Assembly (NCBI GenBank): GCA_014621425.1
Contig: JAANBB010000084.1
Coordinates: 1 to 64,000, forward strand
DNA from: Cylindrodendrum hubeiense
Lineage: Eukaryota; Ascomycota; Sordariomycetes; Hypocreales; Nectriaceae
Reading direction: 5' to 3'
Length of the DNA stretch: 64,000 nucleotides
The notes below the pieces were generated by a model. That model did no database searches. It worked only from the letters and a program-made list of their open reading frames with translations, and was not told where the DNA came from. Of this stretch, positions 54,655-64,000 are shown piece after piece. The position numbers were made by a program, and so were the translations under genes. Within the stretch, counting starts at the first letter, position 1. Every line of letters begins with the position of its first letter.

Positions 54655-57600
54655 TCTTCTTCGTCGCTTTGGCGGTGCCAATATGCGTGTTGTGCACCTA
54701 GATGCAGTGTTAGCTTAATGTTACTTCATCCAACCAGCCCAATCAGACATACCTTGGTCGCGAACCGAAGACTCGTCAACGTCTCCTTCAAGTGCGTCTC
54801 TAGTGGCGACACCATGACAAACATCAGAGTCTTGCTGTTTCCGCCCAAGCTATATTGCAGCAGGTGTGTCAACTTGGAGTTGCGGTACGGGATATGGCCC
54901 GATCCCCGGCCCAAAGCCTCAATCACATCGCCCAGGCAGCTCAGACTCTTGTTGATGTTCTGCGTCTCCTTCATCCGGTCGCCCTCGGCCTGCGAGTGCT
55001 TGAGGCGCTCCGATCCCGCAAGATCAACCAGATTGAGGGTACCCTCACATCGCTCGCCAGTTGCAGAGTTCTCGCCAACTAGCTTTAGGATAAAGACGCT
55101 GTGAGATCGCGACGACCGCTCGTTGGCCTTGGTGGCCGCGACTGATCGGTTGTTCTGCGCCTCCTCCAGCATCATCTCCACACTGGCTGGGCTGTCGAAT
55201 CGAACCGACTTGCAGTTGAGGATGCTCGTCTGCTTGCGTGCCTCATCGTGTCGAATCTCGAGCTTCCTGGACCGACTCTCCGGCGTCCGGTCATTGGGTG
55301 TGAGAAGGTCGTTGAGGTCCTCATTGTATACCTCCACAAATGAGCCCTCCATGGTGTATTCCCAAGACTTCTCCTTGAGCTTGGTGATAGTATCGTAGAT
55401 CATGTGGGTAGCTCGGGGAATCATTCCGTCGGGTGATGACATGGTGTGAGTCTTTCCAGATCCGGTTTGACCATAGCAGAAGATGCACACGTTGTAGCCA
55501 TCGAGGGCACTCTGTACGAGCTGAGAGATCTCGCCAAAGATCTCATTGTTCTGGGTGCCGGGGATGAACACGCGGTCAAACTCGAAGGGGTAGTTCTTCC
55601 GCGTCACATTGCCTAAGCTGCTCCTCTCTTCAGGTCCAGCTAGCACAATCTCCGACGAAGTCTTCTCATCAGGGAACGTCATATTGGCTTCCTCACCCTC
55701 ACCATTGCCCAGTGCAGGTCGCACTCGGCACATGACTCGGATGTTGCCCTTGAGCTCTTGGTACTTGTTGAAGAGAACTCGCCGCTCCGTCTCCTCCTTG
55801 ATGAGCTTCTCCTGAGCGAGGTCTGCCGCTCGGATGGCTTCTTGCAGCCTGGCTTCCATGTTGGAAAAGGAATCTGACTGTGCCTTATTGTCGGATTCTA
55901 GGAACTCGACATGTGATCGCAGAGAGTTGATCTTGGCCTCCAGGGTGGTGTTGGAAGCAGAGAGCTCGGCAATGTTGGTTTGCAGACTGCCCTTGAGTGC
56001 TCGTTCCCTCTCAAGGTCCCCTCGGGTGCCTTCTAGGTGTGACTTGACTTCTTGGAGCTCCCGATCCTTTCGTTGAATGGACACATCCATGTCTTGATGC
56101 TCATTACCCATTCGGGTCCTCAAATCCTGAATCTCTCGGTCCTTCTTTTGTCGCTCGTCTTCAATCTCTTGCTGGTAATGGCGAGTGAGGCCCTCAACGC
56201 GTTGCTCGTGCTCCCTCGTTTCCTGTTCCTTTAGACGTTCTAGCTCTCGACTTAGCCCGTCAACAGCAGATCTGTGTTGTCGAGATAGGTCGTCCAGCAT
56301 TTCCCGGTGTTTGCGTTCGAGGTCATCCAGCTGTCGAGTGTGATCCCACTTTTGCTTCTCTACTTCGTGTCGCATTTGTCGTCCCTCTTCTCTAGTGGTG
56401 TCAAGATCATCTTTAAGGGATTCGTTTCGCATTTCAAGCTTTTCCCTGTCGTTCTCCAACTCTCTGACTGTAAAAAAATGTAAGTCGGCATCCTCAAATA
56501 AAAGCTTTGGAGATAGTTACCTCGTGTCTTGGCTAGTTCAAGAGCATCTTCATGACTTTTTCTCTCACCAAGTGAGGTGTTTACCATCTCTTTCAACTCC
56601 TTGAACTGGGACTCCATGTCGCCGACTCGTCCGTCAACATCCCAGGCTACATATGAGGTCAGGTTAGAATCTTTGTTCAAATATAGCTTGCAAGGAGAAT
56701 GGGATTTTAGGGGAGATTTGTAGCTCTTGATGGGGGACAGTGACAGAGATTCTTCAAACTGGTCAAGCTTGTGTCGCAACTGCTTGTCGCTCGGAGTCTT
56801 TGGAGGGACCACCTAGGTCTCCTCAAATTCGGCCGGAGCGACAGCTGAACTAGCCTTTCCGTTCGGCTTATCTCTGCCAGGGCGTACAACGGTAACGTTG
56901 GATAGCTGGGAAGTGGCCGAAGACTGTGAATCTTGGCGCCTGGGTGGTTGGGGCATCGCTTGATTCCCATTGAGTAACGTGCCGCCATCCTCGAGACTCA
57001 GTTGATGAAATCTCGTGGTCAGAGAACTATCTCTGTGGGACGGCAATGTTGAGGTTGATTGAACCGCTCTGACTTTACGGAGGGGGGCGAGAACTCGGGT
57101 GGTGAAGTGCTGTTTGAGAGTCGTACCATTACCGGTGGGTGCTGCTTCAAATCGCTCCTCCTCGCGATCACGATGGCCATGGGCCGTCCGAGGCCGTGGT
57201 GCCTGACTTTTTGATCTGACATGAGCTGGCCGGCCATTCGGTCTTGAAGTCTGGGGTCTGTCGGAGGGAGCATGTCGACCAGGACCAACGCTTTTAGCGA
57301 AGCTGCTGGTTGATGATGTGGAGGCGGTCGATAGCTGGCGTGATTGGAATGATGTGGGTTGTTTGAGCTATAGAGTAAAGAAGTCAGTGCAAGTTCGAGC
57401 CGCAGTCGTGAAATCAAGTACAAGCAGTGGCCCGTCGTGGTCGTTTAGCCTGCCGGGCATGGTCGTTCGCCGTTGAGGATCCTGAGGAGTGACTCTGTTG
57501 CTAAAGAGAAGGCGGAAGCGACTGTCATCGTCACGTTTCTGAAAGCCGAAGCGGAAGTCGTGCAGCCTCCCAAAGAGTGGTCTGACATCGCCATATGGGT

Positions 57601-58409
57601 TTGTCTTGAGCAACGCGGAAGCAGAATTGATTCGTCGTAGGCGAGACCCCGATGGGGACGGGGTCTGTTGTGAGTGGATTCCGAATGATCCCATGGCGTG
57701 TCGTGTCCATCAACCACCTGCAGCAACCGTCGTAGAAAATCGAGTTGGTTCGAACATGAAATGTATGCAAAGGAGCATTCAAATTGCAGCCGGTCGCGAA
57801 AAGTTATAGAGGTGAACGAGGATGCGTCGACAGGTGGGCGGCTAGATGCGACAGGGCTGAAACTGGCACCACGGCGAGAATGGGCTGATGCGGGCTGGCG
57901 CCATCGCATAATCGACACATAGGAAAGAACTGGTCTACTTACACCGGATATGCCTGCTAAAGTCTGGCCCTTGACCGCTGATCGAGCTGCAGGAGCGGCA
58001 GTTGCGAGCGATGGCTTTGTTGGGTATTCGAGCGCGCGGTCGGCGAGTGGTTTGCGCTTGGCTTCGGACTGGGCGGCTGTTGATGCGACTGGAGGTCAGT
58101 AGGAGTCATGGATAATGGCACAACGCCGGAGGGAAGGCACAAAAGACGTACCGGGCTGAGGGATCTCGCGCTTGACGCCCTTCCACGACGTCGGCGCGGG
58201 GACTGCGGATTGGATTCGGGCGTTGTGTTGCGACTCGCTCCATTCCGTGAGCCCTCCCCCTATCTGCGTCGACGGCGCGGGCAGTCGGCTGATCTTGGAG
58301 GCTCGGAATGTCTTGATCAACAAAAGAGGTCAGCGTTTCGTCACACATGGAGGAACCCCTCCGACGACGACGACGGGGGACCACCGACCTGGTTCTCTGC
58401 GGTATCCAT
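54638..58409 (-). CDS. klpA: kinesin-14 (KlpA/Kar3-type C-terminal motor)
   Basis: Best model: complement(join(54638..54697, 54753..56467, 56521..56812, 56888..57367, 57422..57664, 57718..57894, 57943..58088, 58152..58311, 58389..58409)), about 1097 aa. Exons 57718-57894 and 57422-57664 are the least certain; a variant skipping the former stays in phase. The N-terminal tail is disordered and basic (ASKISRLPAPSTQ, then RPAHVRSKSQAPRPR). A coiled coil from about residue 440 follows (MESQFKELKEM, RKHREMLDDLSRQHR). The class-specific neck ELKGNIRVMCRVRP directly precedes the motor. The motor has GQTGSGKT (P-loop), NERSSRSHSVF (switch I) and DLAGSER (switch II). A neck before a C-terminal motor means minus-end-directed movement in spindle assembly. 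An in-frame TAG at 56813 is removed by a 75-base intron. Confidence 0.9.
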
Positions 58410-59137
58410 ATTGAAGAGGTTGCGGATGCGCGCGCGCAGCAAAAACACGGGAGCAAGGACGATTGGAAGTATAAGGAGCAGCGCTCCGCCTCGACGACTT
58501 GTGATGGACGAAGGCGTGTTGAAGGTCGAAGAGGCTCGCACAACGTCTCTGACACGGACACAGCCCGGCAACTATTATTCTGGGCGGCGGGTTGGTTGGA
58601 TGCGGAGCCTGGCCTAGCCCGGAACGAGTCGGTAGCTGAGATTGGCGATGCACGGCGTTTGTTTATTGGGGCTCTGGGGCTGGTGTGTCCGTTGCCGGGG
58701 CAATGTGGTGGGGCAGTGTGGTGGGCGACGTGTGGCGCATGAATCCGCCTGTGGCTGGTGGCTCGGGATCGGAAGCTGAGTCAGCTCCCGTCAGCACGTC
58801 CGCTGCCAAAAGAAACGTCAACGTCAACGTGGGGGGCGCTTGTTGGACTGGTGCGCTCGCCTTTGATCCAGCCTTCACACATTCACATGTCATCACTCAA
58901 CCCCGAGCCCATGACATGACAGCCGACGCCGCGCAAACAGAGCCCAACGTCACTATTTGTTTCCCGTGCACCAGCTGAAACGGTGCTGCATGCGTGCTCC
59001 CTGATCGCCGGCAATTCCGTTGGCATCCTCCCATGTCTCGGTAGCTAAAAGCTGTCCCTAGCTCTCCGCCGCCTCTTTACTTGTGTGCCCCAGCTCCCGT
59101 CTTCGCCGATTTCCTTTTGCGCCCGCCGTCGCCCGCC
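58410..59137. promoter_or_regulatory. divergent promoter region of kinesin-14 and Loa1-like genes
   Basis: 728 bases between two divergent start codons without a supported exon. A CAACGTCAACGTCAACGT-type triplicated hexamer is seen at about 58815-58831. No TATA box is clear. Confidence 0.4.
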
Positions 59138-60171
59138 ATGGAGAAATACAGCCAGTTCCGCGATAGAGGTACTGTATGGTCATTATCAACTTGTTCGCAA
59201 TGCGCTAACCTTTTATTCCTCGTCTAGCCACGGGCATTGCGCCCTTCCTTCCCGTCGCAACGCCCCTGTCTATCGTCTCGACCTTCACCCACGGCCTCAT
59301 CTTCCTCTTCCGCCTGCCGTTCTTTCTCACCTATGCTCTGGGATATTTCATCTTCTTCCACTTCCTCCCTCTACCTGTCATCTTCCGCAAGGTTGCCCTA
59401 TGGGGCATGATGGCGATCCCGGGCATATGGTGGATTGACCTCCAGCTCGACGGTGTCAAGCGCGGCACCCTGGCCGATCAGCCTCGTGAGCGCTTCCCGC
59501 ATCCGGGATCCATCATCGCCGTCAACTTCACGAGCCCCATCGATGCCGTCTACCTGGCCGCCATCTTCGATCCCATCTTCACCATCTCATACCCCGACAC
59601 CCGCCAGGTCCAGCGCATTGGCCTGCTGAGCGCCGTCATCATGGCCCTGTCGCCGGTGCGCACCGCTCCCCCGCGCAACGCCAAACTCGTCGAGGTCAAG
59701 GACCTGCTCGCCGAATACCCGAACCGTGTCATCGCCGTCTTCCCCGAGTGCGGCACCACCAACGGCAAGGCTATCCTGCCTTTCAGCCCCAGCGTCCTCC
59801 AGTGCCCACCCGACATCCACATCTTCCCGGTTAGCATCCGGTACACGCCTCCCGATGTTACCACTCCCGTCCCCGGCAGGTGGCTCAGGTTCTTCTGGAA
59901 CTTGCTGTCTCGACCCACGACCTGTATCCGCGTCCGTGTCGCGGAGGGTCAGATGAACCCTACCACTGCGCAGACCAACGGCGTCTCGACGAGCGACCAT
60001 TCCCAGCTGAGATACCGCAACGAGACTGGCGCCACCGTTTCAGGAGACGAGCAGAGGGTTCTGGATCGCATAGGCGAGGCCCTTGCCAGGCTCGGCCGGG
60101 TCAAGCGGGTTGGACTCACGATGAAGGATAAGGCTACTTTCGTGGATGTTCTCAAAGGAAAGAAGGCTTGA
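59138..60171 (+). CDS. Loa1/Vps66-like lysophospholipid acyltransferase
   Basis: Exons join(59138..59168, 59228..60171) give 324 aa; the 31-base first exon encodes MEKYSQFRDR and joins in phase. An N-terminal membrane region (GLIFLFRLPFFLTYALGYFI, then PLPVIFRKVALWGMMAIPG) suggests ER or lipid-droplet insertion. The PlsC-like domain then has VNFTSPIDAVYLAA at the HX4D position, with Phe111 where His is expected and Asp116 kept. VFPECGTTNGKAIL replaces FPEGT; the FPE and the NG-rich loop match the Loa1/Vps66 group. Yeast Loa1 is a lysophosphatidic acid:oleoyl-CoA acyltransferase affecting lipid droplets and vacuolar sorting; assignment here is by family. It is the second lysolipid acyltransferase in the window and differs from the AGPAT-type one in both motifs. 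Confidence 0.82.
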
Positions 60172-61153
60172 TTCTCACAGGTCGACGCAGTTCAGTGATG
60201 GAAAATCTTTGTAATGTGTGCGTTTTCGTAACGGCCGGTTTAGATTGTGCTCCAGCAGGGGAGGGTCACGCTCGTTTCCCCGGGGCTGGATTGGAATTTG
60301 CATTGCAAGGAGCCATTTGGACGAATTCCCTTTTTGTAACAACCCCTGAGGTAGCCATGACCGCTCGTGGAACGGGGAATTTGTTCTTTATACCAACTCT
60401 TTCGTTTCTACGCCTTTCAATACTTGAAATTTTGGTTTATGTGACCCCTTGCCCTTGGGTTATTAATGTGGTGATTTGATATGCTCATTCTGGCCTCAGA
60501 ATCACCACTGGGAATAGAAGAAAAATCCGCTACTACCCATATCAACTACTATCTGATATCAACTATTATCACATTATAATCTGAGTATTGGGGTATATAC
60601 AATTGTTCCGGGGCGCCGATGCTTTGCCCCGCCCATTCTCTCGCAGCCATAGCTCTCTGCCCCGCAGGCATGGCTGGGTTTCGTGTGTTTATAGCCCTGT
60701 CTCATGTCTATGGCTCTTCCTTTCACTCCTAATAGAGCCATTGACCCATATATTAAGGACCACCCTGTGCGTTGATATGTCGGCCGAGAAGTTTTCGGCA
60801 TGATTGATCACCTTCTAGACTCGATCGGTCGGGCTCTCTTCTTCGGCGTTTCGAGTCATCCCCCTCCCTCGTTCCTGCCTCTCGACTTGTTCCCACTGGC
60901 CTCACTAGGCCTTCTCATTGTCATTCCCTCTTGTCTTTTTGAGTATCGACAGGTCATAGCAGACAGCAACAGTAGGCTACGTCAGCATGGGACTGTTGGA
61001 GAGCCTTCTTGTGCTTTGTAAAGATGGAATAATTCACGACGGGGACAATAGTGTTCTCGTGCAGAAAAAAAAGTTGTATTCAAAATCGCCTTTTCCGAAC
61101 CGGGTAAAATACTAGGAATAGTTACAAAGCCAAAGAAATGGGCTATGCACCCT
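60172..61153. other. intergenic between convergent genes
   Basis: 982 bases between the 3' ends of the acyltransferase and ILV3. It is AT-richer, with ATATCAACTA repeated at 60538-60565. No supported gene is seen. Confidence 0.5.
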
Positions 61154-63070
61154 CTATAGCGCTCCGTCGGTGACACAACCCTGACTGGCGTTGCTCACGA
61201 GGGAAGCGTACTTCTTCAGAGTACCCCTGGTGTAGCGGGGTTCAGGGGCGACCCAGGCTGCTCGGCGGCGGGCAAACTCATCCTCGGAGATCTCGAGGTC
61301 GATGACGGCCTTCTCGGCATCAATGGTAATGACGTCGCCATCCTCAACAAGGGCGATAGGGCCACCTTCCATGGCCTCAGGGACGATGTGTCCGATGATG
61401 AAGCCGTGAGAACCACCGGAGAATCGACCGTCAGTAAGAAGAGCGACGTCCTTGCCGAGGCCGGCACCCATGATGGCGGACGAGGGCTTAAGCATCTCGG
61501 GCATACCGGGGCCACCCTTAGGACCATCGTATCGGATGATGACGACAGTCTTCTCGCCCTTCTTGATCTCACCAGCCTCTAGGGCGGTAATGAAGTCAGG
61601 CTCGGTGTTGAACACGCGAGCCTTGCCTTGGAACTGCAGACCCTCCTTGCCGGTGATCTTGCCAACGCAACCGCCGGGAGCCAGAGTTCCGCGCATGATC
61701 TGGATATGACCGGTAGCCTTGATGGGGTTGCTGAATGGTCGGATGATGGTCTGGTCCTCGGGGAAGCCCTTCACGTTCTCGACGTTCTCCTTCATGGTCT
61801 TGCCAGTGACAGTCATGCCAGAGCCATCAATGAGACCCTCCTTGAGGAGGAACTTGAGCAGGGCAGGGGTACCACCAATGCCGTGCATATCGGCCATGAC
61901 CCACTTGCCAGAGGGCTTCAGGTCAGCAAGGAAGGGAGTGCGGTCTGAGACCCTCTGGAAGTCCTCAATATCGAGCTTGATGCCGACAGAGTGGGCAATG
62001 GCGATAAGGTGAAGAACGGCGTTGGTGCTGCCACCGAGGATGGTGGTGACGATCATGGCGTTCTCAAAGGCCTGGCGAGTCATGATATCGCGGGGGCGGA
62101 TATCCTCCTTGAGGATGTTCCTGATGGCGGGACCAACAGCCTCGCACTCGGCGATTTTGGAGGGGTGCTCAGCAGGGCTGCTACTGCTGCCGGGGAGAGT
62201 CATACCCAGAGTCTCGATGGCAGTGGCCATGGTGTTGGCGGTGTACATGCCACCGCAAGCACCACTGCCGGGGCAAGCATTTCGGATGATGTCGTAGCGC
62301 TGCTCCTCGGTGATCTCACCAGTGATGTACTGGCCATAAGCCTGGAAGGCAGAGACGATGTCGACGGACTCGCCGGCCTTGGTGCAGCCGGGCTGGATAG
62401 TACCACCGTAGACCATGATGCTGGGTCGGTTGACACGGCCCATGGCAATGGCAACACCAGGCATGTTCTTGTCGCAGCCGGGCAAGCTGATGTTGGCGTC
62501 ATACCATTGGCCGTTCATGACAGTCTCGATACTGTCGGCGATGATCTCTCTGCTCTGGAGGGAGTATCGCATACCAGTGGTACCCATAGAGATACCATCA
62601 CTGACACCAATGGTGTTGAAGCGGTAGGGGATAAGACCGGCCTTGGCAACGGAGTCCTTGACAACCTTGGAGAGGTCCATCAGGTGCATGTTGCAAGGGT
62701 TGCCCTCGTACCAGACGGACGAGATACCGACCTGAGCCTTGTTCATGTCGGAGTCGCTCAGGCCGGTGGCATAGAGCATGGCCTGGGAGGCACCCTGAGA
62801 CTTGGGCTGGGTGATGGTGGCCGAGATCTTGTTGATCTGATTATCGGCGGCACGAACGGCGGAAGTGGAGAGAAGGCGACTGTGGGGAAGCAAGGGGGGT
62901 CAGTATGGGCGTTGTCAAGCATTGTAGAGTGCGTGTGTCCGGAAATGAAGCTGAAGCTGGTGAATATGATAAAAACACACGACATACCCATGGCCCCTTG
63001 AGGCAGAGAGCTTGGCGGTGCTCAAGGCCCCGAGGGTTCTTGACCGCATCTGGAGCGACCTGGAGAGCAT
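61154..63070 (-). CDS. ILV3: dihydroxy-acid dehydratase, mitochondrial
   Basis: Exons complement(join(61154..62879, 62988..63070)) give 602 aa, normal for fungal Ilv3. Residues 1 to about 40 form a mitochondrial presequence ([17 protein letters not shown], then [11 protein letters not shown]). The enzyme dehydrates 2,3-dihydroxy-isovalerate and 2,3-dihydroxy-3-methylvalerate to the 2-keto acids, the third common step of valine/isoleucine synthesis, also feeding leucine and pantothenate. The Fe-S cluster cysteines are visible: NPCNMH (Cys90), GCDKNMPG (Cys163, beside the Mg-binding Asp-Lys) and [12 protein letters not shown] (Cys236). The C-terminal swivel domain includes [11 protein letters not shown]. 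Very biased codon use points to high expression. Three Gcn4/CPC1-like elements lie upstream, fitting general amino-acid control. Confidence 0.96.
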
Positions 63071-63238
63071 GGTGACGGTGTGGCGGCGACGGAGGGGACG
63101 TCGACAGGGAGTAAGAGGGGAGAATGGAAGCCAATCCAAGCCAATTGAGGCTTTGCGAGGAGAGAAAAATGGAAGAAAAGAGTCGCCTCGTGGCCAGTGC
63201 CCAGTGGTCGGCTTGGAGACGGTGCTGGACCTGTCGGA

Positions 63239-63245
63239 TGAGTCT
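63239..63245 (+). promoter_or_regulatory. Gcn4/CPC1-like half-match TGAGTCT
   Basis: Six of seven bases match the TGASTCA consensus; about 170 bases upstream of the ILV3 start codon. Confidence 0.35.
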
Positions 63246-63303
63246 TTGAACAAGGTTTGAAGTGTAAAATTGTTTGGTGGTGGTCGCGAGCGATGTCGGC
63301 TAG

Positions 63304-63310
63304 AGACTCA
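63304..63310 (-). promoter_or_regulatory. Gcn4/CPC1-like half-match TGAGTCT
   Basis: On the minus strand this reads TGAGTCT, six of seven bases of TGASTCA; about 235 bases upstream of the ILV3 ATG. Confidence 0.35.
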
Positions 63311-63563
63311 CGCCAAAATTTCCCAGTCCCTGTGATCTTCCCTGTGACCTGCGTGCGACTCCCCGCTGAAGAGCTCCCCGCATGACAACTAGCGGCCTGT
63401 CATTGGTCCGTAATTCGGCCCAGCAGCAGAAGCCAGCGAACCGTCTCCGGAAATAAGCAGCGGTCATGGTCAATTAGCTACAATCCAGCGGATTGTGTAT
63501 TGCCGACTCCACTAACCAGCCCGTGGTCTTTCACCGAAATACATGTTCTCGACGAGGGCCAGG

Positions 63564-63570
63564 TGAGTCA
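63564..63570. promoter_or_regulatory. Gcn4/CPC1 site TGAGTCA
   Basis: A perfect seven-base match to the TGASTCA bZIP consensus, about 495 bases upstream of ILV3, a classical general-control target. Confidence 0.5.
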
Positions 63571-64000
63571 GAGGAGATGAGCTACACGATTTCCTTTTTC
63601 TTTGCGATTTCAGAGGATTCGTGGTATTATGGGATGGTTTATCGGGTGCTTATCAGTCATCGCATGCTACAGCTAAATTGGGTTGAGCAGGATGCAAACT
63701 TGGAGACATCGAGCATCTCGGCCTGCATGAATGTAGCTGGAGTATCCAATAGCTGACTGAATCATTATTGACTCTGTAACATTTCAATGCATGGACCGTA
63801 CCTACGTAGAGATCGGTAGAGGTGACGGCTATGGTGCGCCCAACGCCCATGCTAACCCCTCGTAGCTAGATAGAACGGAACCGAAGCTGACGCCAGAACC
63901 AAGCTGTCTTTTTCTAAAACTAAGGCTTTCTAAAGTCTGGTAATTATATTTATGAAATCTAAGACCCCTCTTCATGAGCCATGGCTCTATGAATAAATCA

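Larger units (their letters stand above)
63071..64000. promoter_or_regulatory. ILV3 upstream region
   Basis: 930 bases to the window edge with no supported exon. It includes the Gcn4/CPC1-like elements listed separately. Confidence 0.45.

Noticed and set aside
61991..63001. 336-codon open frame on the plus strand opposite ILV3
   Set aside because: Antisense shadow of a highly biased gene; it crosses the ILV3 intron and has low-complexity Asp/Gly/Val composition.
1..64000. tRNA, rRNA, CRISPR and transposon scan
   Set aside because: By eye I found no clear B-box-type tRNA signature, no rRNA core, no spaced direct-repeat array and no transposase or long terminal repeat. A covariance-model scan would be needed to exclude small RNAs.

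Overview
The window comes from a filamentous ascomycete, most likely a Sordariomycete (Hypocreales-like). Genes are spaced on both strands and carry short introns of about 46-100 bases with GTRNGY donors and CTRAC-like branch sites. The families present (Zn2Cys6 factors, sugar and allantoate-type MFS carriers, fungal phospholipase B, KlpA-type kinesin-14, POS5-type NAD kinase) are typical of such fungi. I cannot name the species. I modelled 22 protein genes by joining splice sites and checking reading phase. Two further short ORFs are only possible genes. I saw no rRNA, tRNA, CRISPR array or intact transposon.

Layout. 0.7-6.5 kb: Fax-type glutathione S-transferase (-), Gfo/Idh/MocA oxidoreductase (+), an unknown four-exon membrane protein (+), and a small secreted protein (-). 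7.9-16.4 kb: GPI-anchored phospholipase B (-), mitochondrial NADH kinase (-), and an AGPAT-type acyltransferase (+). 18.7-23.1 kb: Dal5-type permease (+) and GPI-anchored 5'-nucleotidase (-). 23.1-28.0 kb has no gene I can support.

28.0-34.4 kb is the most distinctive block. A Zn2Cys6 regulator (+) converges on an intracellular GH32-like fructosidase (-), which shares a 711-base promoter region with a divergent MFS sugar transporter (+). Together they read as a small catabolic cluster: uptake of a fructosyl sugar, cytosolic hydrolysis, and a local regulator. The regulator is out of frame twice, each time at a C run, and each shift is repaired by removing one C.

34.7-43.5 kb: a Gln/Pro-rich unknown protein (-), an eight-exon quinate/hexose-type transporter (-), a dihydrodipicolinate-synthase-family aldolase (-) and, just upstream of the aldolase on the same strand, a second Zn2Cys6 factor (-). 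44.8-49.3 kb: a six-exon cytochrome P450 with an 11-base micro-exon (-) and another sugar transporter (-). 51.9-63.1 kb: an unknown fungal protein (-), kinesin-14 (-), a Loa1/Vps66-like acyltransferase (+) and dihydroxyacid dehydratase ILV3 (-), the last with Gcn4/CPC1-type sites upstream.
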